From Diabrotica undecimpunctata (lineage: Eukaryota > Arthropoda > Insecta > Coleoptera > Chrysomelidae): DNA of 64,000 nt. The notes under the pieces were generated by a model. The model did no database searches. It saw only the letters and a program-made list of their open reading frames with translations, and was not told where the DNA came from. Where the stretch lies: NCBI RefSeq assembly GCF_040954645.1, contig NC_092803.1:14881230-14945229 (forward strand), written 5' to 3'. Below, piece by piece: positions 9,109-21,519 of this stretch (position 1 is the stretch's first letter; each line of letters begins with the position of its first letter). A program made the position numbers and the translations under genes.

Positions 9109-9496
9109 TGTTGTGAATTTATTAAAAGGTTCAATATTTATAACACTTACGGATTTAATTTATTTCTTTATTTATATTAACTTATCTGACAAATTTATAT
9201 ATATCCGTACGTTACAAATTCGCGAGCGCGAGTTCAGAATTCACTGTCTCTTCCAAATAAAATGTCCTTTATATATGCCATTGCCTTTACGCTAGAATCA
9301 TCGAACAGCCTTCTCGATTAGCGGTGAAATTATAACGGTAAGGCAAACGGGTATTTTTACATCGGCTCGACCGTTTCTGGAAGGTTCATTCAGGTAAATT
9401 TCTGCCGGCTAATAGAATACTCTCGTAAAATCTAAAAACAGAACACATTAGTCATAATATTTACGGTTATTTTAGGCCAGGATAATTATCGTAACA
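9109..9496 (-). repeat. Gypsy copy 1 5' LTR
   Basis: This is a 388-bp LTR, visually identical to 3155-3542, flanked on the outside by GTAT (9497-9500), the target duplication. It carries the element promoter with a TATA box at about 9266-9276. Confidence 0.93.
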
Positions 9497-9534
9497 GTAT
9501 TCTAGACATTTGGGATAAGAGAATCATTATCTTA

Positions 9535-10786
9535 AACGTTCTTATGATTCTATTACACAAAGCAGGAGACAAAGCAAATTTAGAGAATTACAGACCGATT
9601 AGCCTCCTCAGCCATATATATAAGTTGTTTACGCGAATACTAGTTAAGAGAATGGAAAGAAAATTAGAGACTTATCAACCAAGGGAACAGGCAGGATTCC
9701 GAAAAAGTTACGGAACAAATGACCATCTACAAAGTATAAAAACCCTAATAGAGAAAGCAGTGGAATACAATAAACCTCTAGTTCTAATATTTATCGATTA
9801 GCCTTTGACACAGTTGAGCTAAGCAAAATATTACAGGCGCTTAAAGAATGCAGGTTAGATTATAGATATACTAAATTATTATACAAAATATACCTGCAGG
9901 CAACAACCACTGTCAGATTACATACTAACAGTAATCGCATAAAAATAGAACGGGGGGTTAGACAAGGAGACACAATGTCACCTAAGCTTTTTAATACGGT
10001 GCTAGAACATGCTTTTAAGAATTTGGATTGGATGACAAAGGGAATAAAAATAGATGGAGAATGGCAGGAGAGATGGTACAGGAACTCGTTGTGGCTACAG
10101 AAAGTGTAGGTTTAAATATAAATATCTCGAAAACAAAAATCATGACCAATTTGGTACCCAACCAGAACATCAGTATTGGTGGGAAAGAAAAAGAACTCGT
10201 AGATAGATATAAATACCTGGGACATGAAATTATGATTGGCAGGGATAACCAGACTCATGAACTGAAGAGAAGAATCGGCCTTGGGTGGGCAGCATTTGGA
10301 AAACTGAGAGAAACTTTTAAAAGTGAGCTGCCCACATGCCTAAAGAGAAAGGTATTTGATCAGTGCGTCCTCCCAGTCTTGACGTACGGAGCAGAAACAC
10401 TTACCTTAACAAAAGCAGCAGCTACCAAACTGAGAGTCACGCAGAGAAGAATGGAGCGGTCCATGTTAGGAATAACTCTGCGAGACAGAATAACCAACGA
10501 ATGCATCAGGAGAAGAACCGGAGTGACTGACATCATCGAGAAGATAGCCAGACTAAAATGGAGATGGGCAGGACACATAGCCAGAATGACAGATGGGCGA
10601 TGGACAAAGAGGTTATTGGAATGGAGGCCAAGGGAAGACAAGAGAAGCGTCGGTCGACCACCTACAAGATGGACTGACGAATTAAGAAGACTCGATAAAA
10701 ACTGGATAAGAGCGGCGCAAGATAGACGGGGATGGAAACATGAGGAAGAGGCCTATGTTCAGCAGTGGACTCTTGAGGCTGGATGA
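9535..10786 (+). pseudogene. LINE reverse transcriptase relic (RTE-like), with 3' end
   Basis: RT motifs run in order: GDKANLENYRPISLLSHIYK (about 9565), YQPREQAGFRKSYGT, FDTVELSKILQAL, GVRQGDTMSPKLFN (about 9955), then NISKTKIMTN, YKYLGHEI, AFGKL, VLPVLTYGAETLTLTK and the C-terminal RWAGHIARM / GRPPTRWTDELRR region ending at 10786. There is a stop at about 9799 and a deletion near 10055 that removes the YADD catalytic block, so it is dead. The tail is a (GATGATAAT)-type repeat. It is related to the LINE at 61411-63285. Gypsy copy 1 sits directly upstream, so the 5' part is lost or displaced. Confidence 0.88.
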
Positions 10787-10799
10787 TGATAATGATGAA

Positions 10800-10894
10800 A
10801 CGGTCTTATCTCATTATGGACCAAAGCCTTATATGGGCCAATCCGGCAATTAACCTTGTCTCTGGCAATATATTTTTCATTCTTTAACTGATCG

Positions 10895-10967
<73 letters not shown>

Positions 10968-11600
10968 TATAGATAGTGGTGTAGACCAGTGGTGAATCCT
11001 GTGACAGAAAGATTTCAATGAAAGTGAAACTCTATAAAACTCGCATCAAACTGGCTGTGGTATATTGCAAGGAATGTTATACAGCTAGAAAAAAGGAAGA
11101 CGAATGAATGTTGCATTCAAAAAAGTTAAAATTAATATTGAGTAAAAGTCAAGCTGCGGCACTGAAATCTGTAAACATGATTTAGTAGAAGACGTTTATT
11201 CAAAGCGTGTCGATATATAGAAAATTATTATAGAAATGAACCAAGATAGAATTATGACGAACTTAAAGAAGCTAATTCCGCATATATATAAAAGCAAAGA
11301 AATGATTAAATACATTTTAAAATTTTCTTGAATCATTCTTGATCCTTATCAAATGGAAGCAATTTACTACAATCGCCGTCACTACTACTCTGTAATTCTC
11401 TACTCATTTCTACAACTCTGCGCTTACACCTACTGCTTCCAGTTGATGAAGTAATAGTCAAGATTGAGATAATTGTTTCATGTACAAAACATCAAAATAC
11501 GTGCGTTTCTTATTATCCACTTAAACCAAATTTTCTTTTTACTTATTATCTCACATTAAGGTCACGACACAGTCGAAAGAACTTTTTATTACTTAGTGGA
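10800..11600. other. Intergenic region with (TA)n tract upstream of the TGF-beta gene
   Basis: A (TA)n microsatellite occupies about 10896-10965. The remaining sequence up to 11618 must include the promoter and 5' leader of the downstream gene, but I see no convincing core promoter motif and no other coding sequence. Confidence 0.5.
10896..10965. repeat. (TA)n microsatellite
   Basis: About 70 bp of TA dinucleotides upstream of the TGF-beta gene. Confidence 0.95.
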
Positions 11601-11618
11601 TTATCAAAATTCTCCAAA

Positions 11619-12144
11619 ATGTATAACATTATATTTCTCACTATTGTCATTGGTTTGTCGTTCTCTCAAAACGCTAGCAATAGCGGTAAGAGTTATTTCT
11701 TCAAGATGGGCAAGAATAGCAATGAATTTAAGGTCAATAATAGAATTATGTACTTAAATCATAACATAACAGATTTCGAGTATCCTCTTGTGGAGAAAAA
11801 AAGGGTAATTCAAACCTTTCAACCTGTAGAGAAGTCGCCTCCAAAGGTAAGTAATTATAACTTTTAGTAATAGTTCCTTGCATTTCTTTCTTCAAAATGT
11901 ACCAATGGATATTTGTATTTTTGGATCATTTCTAACATTTCATTGATCACTTGGAACTTTGTTTGTATTTATGCCACAAGCTCAGTCTTCTATAACGTCA
12001 TTAAACTTATTTTGTCAGAATATGAATTAAACAGTAATGGTGACAGTACAGTCTTCCCAAATCGACGTTATCTCTGACCTTGAGCAGCGCAGAGTATAGA
12101 GATATGCTCTTTTTTGCCATGCTCTCACGTTGTGCGTGTATATT

Positions 12145-12223
<79 letters not shown>

Positions 12224-14961
12224 TATAATATATATATATATATTATATTATAATATATATATATACAGAGTGAGTCATGAGGAACTTTACATACTTCTAC
12301 CATAGGTAGAGTCCCACAGGGAGCATATCATGTGGCCACTAAAAAATGTCAACTCCTCTTCTTTATTAACTAACAGGGTGATTTGTGTAATTGACCATTT
12401 ATTTCATTTTACTGTAGTGTTTATACGGCTCATTTGATTTTTTTAATTTTTGCATGATACAGTACACTACTATCAAGCATTCGACTGGTATTAGCTAAAC
12501 TAAAAAATTCCAGGACTGGCTTTGGAAAAATTAATTTAGGGATTCGTATTAAATATTACACCCTGTATATATATTTTTTAAAATGCAATAAGTGATTTTC
12601 AAACTACATAAATAGCCAATGAAAGCGACATATGCGACAATGTTGTCGCACTTTTATTAAATTTTTAGTGAACGATCAAATCTTACCAAAAATAGAACAA
12701 CCATAATGAAGTATCAAATTATAAGGTAATTAATTTAAACAAATGTTATAAATTTCAAACATTTTAATTGAAATGATAAACTGAGTCACTGCACAACAAA
12801 AAACAGTAACTACTAACAATAACAAAGAACAATTTAAAAAAAAAACTAAAAATATGTACATAGTTATGATAAACCCATAAATTAGAACTGAAAAAGATGC
12901 AATAATGGTAACAAAATAAAAATAATTCAAAATAGATTTTCGAAATGGAACCCTGCAGTCTGTACACATTTTTGTTGCCGAATTGTTAATTGACGTATTG
13001 AATTACGGATACTCTGGGGATCGTTTCTAATAGTATTACAACAATGTATAATTCTATCAATTAATTGTTGTCGGTTAATAATATTCACTGCGTAAACTAG
13101 TTGCTTTAATCGTCCCCAAATATGGTAATCAACGGGATTGAAATCAGGGGATCTTGAAGGCCACGAAATAGGACCTGCACGTCCTATCCACCTGTTGCCA
13201 TAAACATTATTGAGATATTGTCTCACTGCCAGTAAAAAGTGTGGGGGTGCCCCATCATGCTGAAAATACATCCCTCGGATAGCAACGTTCGCGTTGGCAA
13301 GCAAATTCGGCAAAATATTTTGTAGAAAGTTCAAATAGACCTGCCCTGTTAAAGGACCATCAAAAAAGTGAGGACCTACTAATTGGTTATTTATGACACC
13401 AATCCACACGTTAACCGAAAACCTTAACTGAGAACGACGTTCTCGAATAGCATGGGGATTTTCTTCTGCCCACACATGTGAATTTCGTGAATTATATCCC
13501 GTCTCTGGTAAATTGGGCTTCATCTGTAAATAGTGTCCTGTATAGCGTTGGTCGATTATTGTTAATCCATCTACAAAATTCCAACCTATCGATCTTATCT
13601 CCAGCATGTAGTCGCTGAACCATTTGAATGTGATATGGGTATAGATTATTTTTTTGTAAGACTCTACTTACTTTTGATTGAGTAACATTGAGTTCTCGAC
13701 TTACTTGTCTACTGCTTATTGTAGGGTTCATAGTAACGGCGTCCATAATGTCATCTTCCTGCGCTTCATCTACATGTCGCTCTGTTGTTCCACTAGGAAA
13801 AGTGCCATTTTCTCGCAAATAATTAAAAACTGACCCAAATGTTGGATGACTGGGAGTTCGACGATTAGGAAATCTCCTGCGATATTCTCTACTAGCAGCC
13901 CTACCATTCCCATTACAGAATCCATAAACAAATATTATGTCTGCATATTCCGTGGTCGAAAACTGATGTGGCATTTTGAACGAAAGTAACAAAAGCTCTA
14001 CCAAAACTAACACCATGTACTTAACGTAGATATGACAGAAGAAATATGTATTCTTGTACACATAAATAACAATTGATAATGACAATAATGACAATGGGTA
14101 TAAAATATCAAGAAACGTCAAACGGTCAACGCCAACCTTCATTTTAAACTTTTTTAGATTTATTTTTATTTAGTACAGTTGATGCAATGTATTATTATTT
14201 GACATAAAATTTTAATCATTTACAATCAACAAAAACTAACACATACAAGAGGTTTGACTTTTTAATCAATTTAATTTATTATTTATCGAAAATAATGCCC
14301 CAATACGATCTATGAGTAAAAATTGAAAATTGAAAAACAATTGATTCTATCGTAGAGATAATACAAAGTGACAGTAAAGATGTTAATTTTCTACGTATTA
14401 GATTATGTTGTAGGAACTCATTTTAATTAAAATGTTTGAAATTTATAACATTTGTTTAAATTAATACCTTACAATTTGATACTTCATTATGGTTGTTCTA
14501 TTTTTGGTAAGATTTGATCGTTCACTAAAAATTTAATAAAAGTGCGACAACATTGTCGCATATGTCGTTTTCATTGGCCATTTATGTAGTTTGAAAATCA
14601 CTTATTGCATTTTAAAAAAAAATTATACAGGGTGTAATATTTAATACGAATCCCTAAATTAATTTTCCAAATATATTATTATTAATAATCCAAAGTCAGT
14701 CCTGGAATTTTTTAGTTTAGCTAATACCAGTCGAATGCTTGATAGTAGTGTACTGTATCATGCAAAAATTAAAAAAATCAAATGAGCCGTATAAACACTA
14801 CAGTAAAATGAAATAAATGGTCAATTACACAAATCACCCTGTTAATTAATAAAGAAGAGGAGTTGACATTTTTTAGTGGCCACATGATATGCTCCCTGAG
14901 GGACTCTACATATGGTAGAAGTATGTAAAGTTCCTCATGACTCACCCTGTATATATATTAT

Positions 14962-15044
<83 letters not shown>

Positions 15045-15284
15045 ATATTCCAGTGTTTTTTTAATTTTATTCTGTCTCTGGGTGTAGTCTAATGGATTGT
15101 CAATATACCACCTCTAAAACCAGCCTGGTATCTTTATAGTATTCGTATTGTATACCATGTATCGAATATTTTTTATGCTGCATTTAAAAGCGTAATTCCC
15201 GTGTCGATATTTTTTTTATAAGGTGCTGTAACGCCAATATGGTATCGTCGCCACCTTCTTTATATAGGTTATCGGGGAGATCAA

Positions 15285-15329
<45 letters not shown>

Positions 15330-18300
15330 CCTCTATATTAAGTTATTGATTAAATTATTCCACCCATCGATTCAATATATTTTTCCTTGTGTTAATAGGT
15401 CATCATTCAGACTTCTGAATTGGTTTTTAGTTGTATTGAATTATTTTTTGTTAATGTTAACTTTCTTTATCGGGTAAACATTTTTGTGTAGACTTCTGAG
15501 TTTCAATGAGCTTTTTCTATATAATTATTCATGCTGGCTTTTCTGCTACTGCTTAAAATTAAAAAAAAACTTTTAATTTATATGAATAAATCCGAACAAT
15601 TTCAACCTTTTTTATTTCAGTTAGATTTTGGCTTCTACCTGGACAAAGAATGGAACTACAACCACAAGGAAAACGCTATCAACACATCTCAGCTTCCTAT
15701 TTTCGTTAAGAAATTTTACGAAGAGTTTTCATCCACAACAGACAAGACATTAACCGCCCGAATTTTATTCAACACAAATGCCAACACTTCTAGCTCCATC
15801 ATCAAATTTAACCTGGATAGTCTCGCTGTTGATGACACTGTGCTGGATGCAGATCTATACTTTTATTGGCCTTTAAAAAACACTTCGAAGATATTTAAAG
15901 AATCCGTAGTGCTACGTCTGTATCAATACGAGAAGAAATCCATTGATGAGAAAGAAGATGTCGAAAATCCTGACGTGCATAAGTTATTTAATGTTATTTA
16001 TGTATCAAAAGCTCAGAAGGGTTGGCAGGTACAGTGATATTTATTAAATCATATTTACAGACGAAAAATTTTCCTCATTTTTTGAAGATATACTACTCTC
16101 CATATATCCCTTAGCAACTGACGTACTCTTTCATCCCTCATGCGGCTTCAACGTCTCTACCAGAAGAGTTGCAGATGTACTTGTCAGGATCAATCAAACC
16201 CAGATATTTTGCAATGATGAAGGGAATGTTTTTAAATGCATTTTTTTCGACTGATTGTACAGTAGAGTGAACTTGTCTATTATAGGTCAGAAAAATCTTT
16301 TTTCTAAACAAACACATGGCCGTCAAGACATGTAATCTCTTGTTAGCTTTAAACTATTCATTTTGTGTTAGTTAATAATGGTAAAAACGGGCCTTTTGTC
16401 AGTTTTATCTCTGGTATGTTTACCACAAAAACTGATTTTTTATCTTTTACGTGAGTAATTAGCATATTCACCATTTATTGCCGTTGACATCCACCAAATA
16501 CACCAAATGTTAATGCAACTTTGTTTATTAAAAACGTCTCATTCGGTGCTTCAAAACTTTAGATTTTTTTTCCTGGTATCGTTTTGACCATTGCTTCAAG
16601 TATTCGCTTAACCTATGGTAATTACCGATGTTAATATTCTTATTTATCATAAAAGTCTTCTTTACCATTAAATATTTGGACTATAAGGAACTCGGAGAAA
16701 ATGTTTCATCGAGATCGCCGAAGATTCCAAGCAGCACAGTTTCCATTGATATGTTCTACACAGTTTTCTGCTTTTGCTTTTGAAAACTTCATTTTCACAA
16801 ACATTTTCACTTTTTAGGTTTGACAGCAACAGATGTTTTTATGTTTGACATCATTACCCTAACGACAGTATTACGTACTCTACCATGATTTTTCTGAATG
16901 TTTAAAAATATTTATATTGTGAATACGATAACAAACTAGTATGACAAAAGTTTGTACGCACCGTGGGCATTAATAGATGTGTATATCCTCGGGCGACATA
17001 CGTACTCGAGCCAGAGGCCCTCGTGTTTGTAAGATAGTCGTCCTCAGGCATAAACATCTACTTAATGTAGTTGGTACATAAATAACTATTATGTCATTGC
17101 TCTGACATTGTCTGTAAATACTTTCCAGTTTCTTATAAAATAGGTACCTACTACTCCCTACTACTATAGGTACTCGTCTTCTTTATCTTCAGTAGGAGCA
17201 TGGATATTGATGATACTGTAGTTAAAGAACCTGTCCTTTATTCGTTTTCTACATATCCTTGGCCTTATTGGGTTGAAAGCTATGACAGTTGAATTTAATT
17301 GTCAGTTTGTTCAGTATAAATCCCACGCCAAAAATATGACTTCTTTTATTTTCGATGCAGTATTAAGTGTAGTCTTTTTTTTTCAAGGATGCCACTAGGC
17401 ATATACGAACATTTAAAGTAAATAAACCAATATCATCCACTTATTTAGTTTATCAACTCGTTGACAAAAAAAAGTACAGCTGATAAGCCATGGATAAGTA
17501 CAGTCTGCTACAGCTGATACTGGAAGGTACCTAACATTTTGAAGGTAAAAGAGGTTTGGGCAGAAAGAAAAAGCATGGCTGAGAAACTTAAGGGAATGAT
17601 TCCAAATACCACAAGCTGCAAACATCATACAAGAAGCACGAAACAAAGATAAATACGTCTTACGGTGGTCGCCAACCTTCGGTAGAAAAAGGTTGATAAA
17701 GAAAATTACTGTGATTTTATCCTCTTTTTTACATTCAGTATTGAGGTTCTCTATAATTCTTGAACCCATTTTGATGAACTTTTGTAGTGTTCCTATTAGT
17801 TCTGTATTCGCAGTTGGTATATTGTGTTCCTGATCCGCTAGTATGCCGATGTTTGTGTTTCTGTTTTAGATGTTTAAAGTGAAGAAACCCATCGACAATT
17901 GGTTGAATGGTGAAGAAAATATGGGTCTTGTATTGACAATTTCCACCTATGATTCTAACGAACTGATTGAGGTCTTCAACGACACAAATACGGGAAATTT
18001 TAGTACCTTCGTGGTAATAAAGACAAGAAGTAATGGTAAGTACAACAATTGTAGTTTTTATTTATTCACATATTTTATTTTTAAGTTTATGAATTTCCAA
18101 GTTCATTTCAATCTTATGAGTTCTTTGTCTGTCTGTCTGTTTATTGTCACTAAACTAAACATTGGCGTGAAGACTTGTAGTAATTTAATTTCAGTATGTA
18201 CCTATTTTTTCCAATAAATATTGAGCCAATGACACAAGTATGGGCGTCCACAGGATCAAAGCTAGGGGGGCTGATTTAAAAACTTTTTAATGCTTTTTAC

Positions 18301-20483
18301 AAAAACGTGATGAAAATTTAACAAGTTTATTTCCTCCTGGATAAGCCTTCGATTTGTGGAGCAAGATAAGTTGTCTGTTCCTAAACACTATTATTTAAAC
18401 AACAATTTACGCGAATCAATTGTAAATTCTTGTAAAACTTGAGACATATAAAACTTAAATAAGTTTTTATTCTTCGAGGACTACTGAACGACCTCTCAAC
18501 TGTACATGTAGTACGAGGCAATGTTATGAGAATTTCCAGCAATTTTTTTGTTAACGGATGTAAAATTGGTGGACGCTCGAACCAGTTCAAAAATTTCAAG
18601 GGTGTTGAAGTTGTCTAACTCATTATTAAGGCGTTTTTTATTCCAATGTTCGACCCATACTTCTAGCTCTGCATCTACTCCATCTATTTTATAGTAGCTT
18701 AAGAATTGTCTCAGTTCTCATGTACCTAAGGCAATTTAAATCAATTTTTGAAAAATGCTTGGGATGCAGAAGACTCAGAGCGAAGGCTGCTTCGGTAAAC
18801 CGTGTCGAGAGAAGATATGATAGAATCCAGATACGGAAGAATCATGGATCGCCTCCAGTATTCACTAGGCGTATCAGCTGGTTGATTGCTTCTATGCTGT
18901 TGCTTGTTTACAGTTCTAGGGGTAGATAATTCAAAACCGCATTCTTCGACTATCTTATTGACGAATATGTTCCGCTACCTTTAAAACATTAGTTTGCGCA
19001 GAGTGTAGGCGGTTGACTATAGGCTCTAGGTATTCAGAATATTTTGCAATCAAAATGACAGTGACGATAAATCCTGACTTGCATGCCGCAGAATGCAACT
19101 GATAAGATGTTTTTCTAGTGGCCAAATGTCCTTCAACGGATAGGGTTTGCAAGGCCTGTGCAATTACAATGAAATTTTTTCGAAAAACTCCAATTACCTT
19201 GTATTTCTCGGACCATCGTGTGTATCATCATATATACTATCATATTCCTTCTTAATACTGTATTTCGCATTTCATTTAAACGATTCAAATCGTTCACAAC
19301 TAAATTTAATCTGTGTGATGCACAGTGAAAAAAAAAGATTTGCTGTATTTTTTCCTTAAAATTGCTTGAACTCCGCCTTCCTTTCCATTCAGATCATCGA
19401 GCTGAACAAACCCTGTAAATTTTTCACTAATTACTTCTGCTTCTTCATCAAAATATCTCAAATCAATTTACAACTGTTCTTTGTCTGAAATGTCAGCGGT
19501 TTCGTCAGCTAATATTGCGTAGTAGTCTGCTTTTTTGACTTTTTCAAAAATTTCTCTTCTAATTACGTGGCCGCAGATATCAATTATTTCATTTTGTATC
19601 CTCACTAATTAATTTAATGTATGAGGCATTCTTAGCGCCATGTTCAAAATGCTCCTGCAAAATTTTGTCTTCGGCATTAATTCGAAAATTACACAAGTCT
19701 TGGAAAATACCCTCGCTCGATTCTTTTCCACGGAGATGTAAATCATGAGTGCCTGAAAAGACGATACATGAGATAACTGAACATAAGACTTTTCTGTTTT
19801 TTCGTCCCAGCTAGAATGTAGAAACAGAGTGGTTGGGCCTCGTCCCCCCTGTTGACGCCCATAGACACAAGCTAGTTTTATTATGTAGCTGCTGCATCAT
19901 TTAAGCTGTGAGTCACTGTATGTAGTTTTACGTTTAGATCTTTTAACTTTTCTGTATTAACTTTTGTGACCTCTCTTTCCTTCTTATCTTTTTTATTTTA
20001 ATAATTATCGGGATACCGATATTCCTTGCCAGTATATAGTTAATTTGGTTTATTAGAATGTTTTTCTGGTTTTTGTTTACACTTTAAAAAAATTTTAAAC
20101 TTACTTTACATAAGTATAAAATATGATATATTTTAGATACATTGATACCGACTGGAGATCCTGAAACTTCCATTATAGAAGACCAAGGTACCACACCACA
20201 CTGCCAACGACAAGAATGGATTATAAACTTTCAGAAAATGGGTTGGAATAAGTTCATTATTTTCCCCAAAGAATTTTCAGCGTATGACTGTGTTGGGAAG
20301 TGCCTTAAACCTACAGGTGACGATGCCAATCACGCGAAAATGTTGCACATTTTCCAGAAAAGAAGCGCTTGCTGTGTACCTGTCAGTTACGAACCGTTAC
20401 CAATTATGTACTTTGATAAATTTGGAAATATTGCAGCTAAAAATTATGGCAATACTGTAGTAGCAGAATGCAAATGTAGATAA
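11619..20483 (+). CDS. TGF-beta superfamily ligand (four exons)
   Basis: Exons are 11619-11846, 15621-16028, 17870-18035 and 20137-20483, each bounded by GT/AG with compatible phases (0, 0, 1), giving 382 aa. The first about 17 residues (MYNIIFLTIVIGLSFSQ) are a signal peptide, so it is a secreted ligand for type I/II serine kinase receptors. Exons 2-3 are the propeptide. Exon 4 is the cystine-knot domain: Cys290, Cys319, Cys323 (CVGKC), the Cys346-Cys347 pair and the terminal ECKCR (Cys379, Cys381). MGWNKFIIFP and LPIMYFDKFGN are BMP/nodal-like hallmarks. I see no R-x-x-R furin site between propeptide and knot; the nearest basic stretch is KTRSN at the exon 3/4 junction. I cannot place it in a named subfamily. 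Introns are packed with transposons, but all four exons look intact. Confidence 0.85.
12147..12263. repeat. (TA)n microsatellite, left flank of Tc1/IS630 element
   Basis: TA run with short interruptions. It ends where the transposon's inverted repeat begins. Confidence 0.9.
12264..14952 (-). mobile_element. Tc1/IS630-type DNA transposon with ~500-bp terminal inverted repeats
   Basis: The left end (tacagagtgagtcatgagg) and right end (cctcatgactcaccctgta) are inverted copies, and the similarity continues inward for roughly 500 bp (12264-12771 against 14420-14952) with small indels. The element lies inside a (TA)n tract in intron 1 of the TGF-beta gene, consistent with TA target choice. One transposase gene on - fills the middle. 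Confidence 0.85.
12927..13974 (-). pseudogene. Tc1/IS630-type transposase, one frameshift
   Basis: The start Met at 13974 begins MPHQFSTTEYADIIFVYGFC, a helix-turn-helix N-terminus. NPTISSRQVSRELNVTQSKV is the second HTH. Catalytic blocks are FTDEAQFTR (first Asp), QHDGAPPHF (second Asp) and SPDFNPVDYHIWG (third Asp, DDD type). Total length would be about 349 aa, normal for the family. The frame shifts once near 13495-13505, between FTDEAQFTRDG and NSRNSHVWAEEN. The defect is a single indel, so a sequencing or assembly error cannot be excluded. It ends at 12927 just inside the left inverted repeat. Confidence 0.9.
14953..15041. repeat. (TA)n microsatellite, right flank of Tc1/IS630 element
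   Basis: Continuation of the TA tract on the other side of the element, consistent with insertion into a TA repeat. Confidence 0.9.
15050..15610. other. Intron 1 remainder with (TC)n tract
   Basis: The stretch holds the end of the right (TA)n tract (to about 15041), ordinary AT-rich intron, and a (CT)n microsatellite at about 15287-15326. The 3' splice site tttatttcag precedes 15621. No gene is seen. Confidence 0.5.
17000..17390 (-). pseudogene. LINE endonuclease scrap in intron 2
   Basis: Minus-strand translation in shifting frames gives a GVGFILN-type motif, then pieces like INIHAP and a TEDKEDE-like stretch, in the order of a LINE endonuclease. It is heavily decayed. The upstream part of the intron (16030-17000) shows no gene. 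Confidence 0.4.
17545..17700 (+). pseudogene. LINE ORF2 3'-end scrap
   Basis: The frame AWLRNLREWFQ, then AANIIQEARNKDKY, is the terminal region common to several insect LINE ORF2 proteins. It is followed by intron sequence running to exon 3 of the TGF-beta gene. Confidence 0.5.
18340..19850 (-). pseudogene. DUF4371 / zinc-finger MYM type 1-like (hAT-related) transposase relic
   Basis: Antisense in intron 3 of the TGF-beta gene. Minus-strand pieces include REIFEKVKKADYYAILADET (about 19560-19500), RYFDEEAEVISEKFTGFVQ (about 19460-19400), CASHRLNLVVNDLNRLNE (about 19320-19265) and the hAT dimerisation motif TCTVERSFSSPRRIKTYL (about 18520-18465). The order and motifs match DUF4371-containing hAT-derived proteins. 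Multiple frameshifts and stops make it non-coding now. Confidence 0.75.
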
Positions 20484-21519
20484 ATGCGGATTTTATAGGA
20501 ACAAACTAAAGAAATTTGATTAAGTGTAAAGAATAAATTATATCATTTATATTTTTGTTTAATTATTCTTAATAATTACCTGTGGCGACCTATCCTTTTA
20601 AGAATTACCTTTATTGGTAGATATTAAATTTTTTCGAAGAGGTTGTTGGCTTTACGACCTGAAAGATCTTCTACAAATACCACTGATTTCCAAATTGTGG
20701 CAATATTAAGGGAGACGCGACATCCTTAAGTATTAGCCAACAAGGCCTAGCTATTGTCAACATTTTATCATTCGCCCTTGCTTGCAGCATGCATGTTATT
20801 CGTACCAATCAGTCCATATCCATTAGGGTGGGCCGTTGAGTAATGTGTTTTTATTTATATTTTTTTTTTTTAATGAAGAATGAAGCCAAAGCTTCTGTTA
20901 CTATTTTGGCAGCCCTTTCATCTGCTTGTGTGTGACAAGGATGTGCTGTTACATACCTGGTTTCAGGATTTTCAACAACTTTCCTTAGTTGGTCTTTTGA
21001 TAGCTTCATAACTACATAATTTCTCCTAACAACAAAAAAGAACAATTATTGGAAATATTAGCCCACCAAAATTTTCTAATCAAATTAGCTTATCTGATAT
21101 ACAATTCTCTTTTTACCCTTTTTAAGTTCCTTATTATATTCAGTCAGAGTTGTGCCCCACTCATTTTATCTTTTAGTGAAATTAAATTATCATCTGGCTG
21201 GTGTCCTTTGATTTGCAAGGTTGTTATTCCACTAGAATACTTTCCTGTTGGAAAATCACAGTTAGCCTACTCCAAAATATTTAATACCTCAAAGTCCTTT
21301 ATTTTGCTGTTAATTTATAGTTAGCCCCAAGCTAACAACAGGAAACTCATACCACAAAGTTTTTAATTTTTTCTTCCTTTATTTATATCCTCATTATTCT
21401 CTTAAAGCTTCTCTGTAGTACACAAATTTGAAAAGCACACATGATTGTTCACATTTTGAATTATTGTTAGAAACAAATATTTTATTATATATAAAAAAAC
21501 AACAATGCAAATTACAAAA
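20484..21519. other. Interval between convergent TGF-beta and otubain genes
   Basis: AATAAA occurs at about 20532, just after the ligand stop. On the other strand an AATAAA lies near 21480-21486, about 35 bp beyond the otubain stop. A 64-codon minus frame (20851-21045) has no recognisable domain. No other gene is seen. Confidence 0.5.

Larger units (their letters stand above)
3155..9496 (-). mobile_element. Ty3/Gypsy LTR retrotransposon, copy 1 (SAP-Gag, Pol with macro-like and CCCH domains)
   Basis: This is a complete element on the minus strand: two 388-bp LTRs (3155-3542 and 9109-9496) that look identical by eye, a 4-bp target duplication GTAT (3151-3154 and 9497-9500), a primer-binding site at 9087-9106, gag (9038-7761), pol (7689-3532, opening about 40 nt inside gag in the -1 frame) and a polypurine tract at about 3543-3556. 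Identical LTRs imply a young insertion. Gag and Pol have intact motifs in order PR-RT-RNaseH-IN, so the element could be autonomous. There is no env. In its place Pol carries a C-terminal extension with a macro-domain-like module and a CCCH finger. Confidence 0.95.

Noticed and set aside
3155..9496. Envelope gene (errantivirus-like) in the gypsy elements
   Set aside because: No third open frame with signal peptide or membrane span occurs after pol; the extension is cytosolic-looking (macro-like and CCCH).
12114..12305. 63-codon open frame of repeated Tyr-Ile
   Set aside because: It is only the translation of the (TA)n microsatellite.
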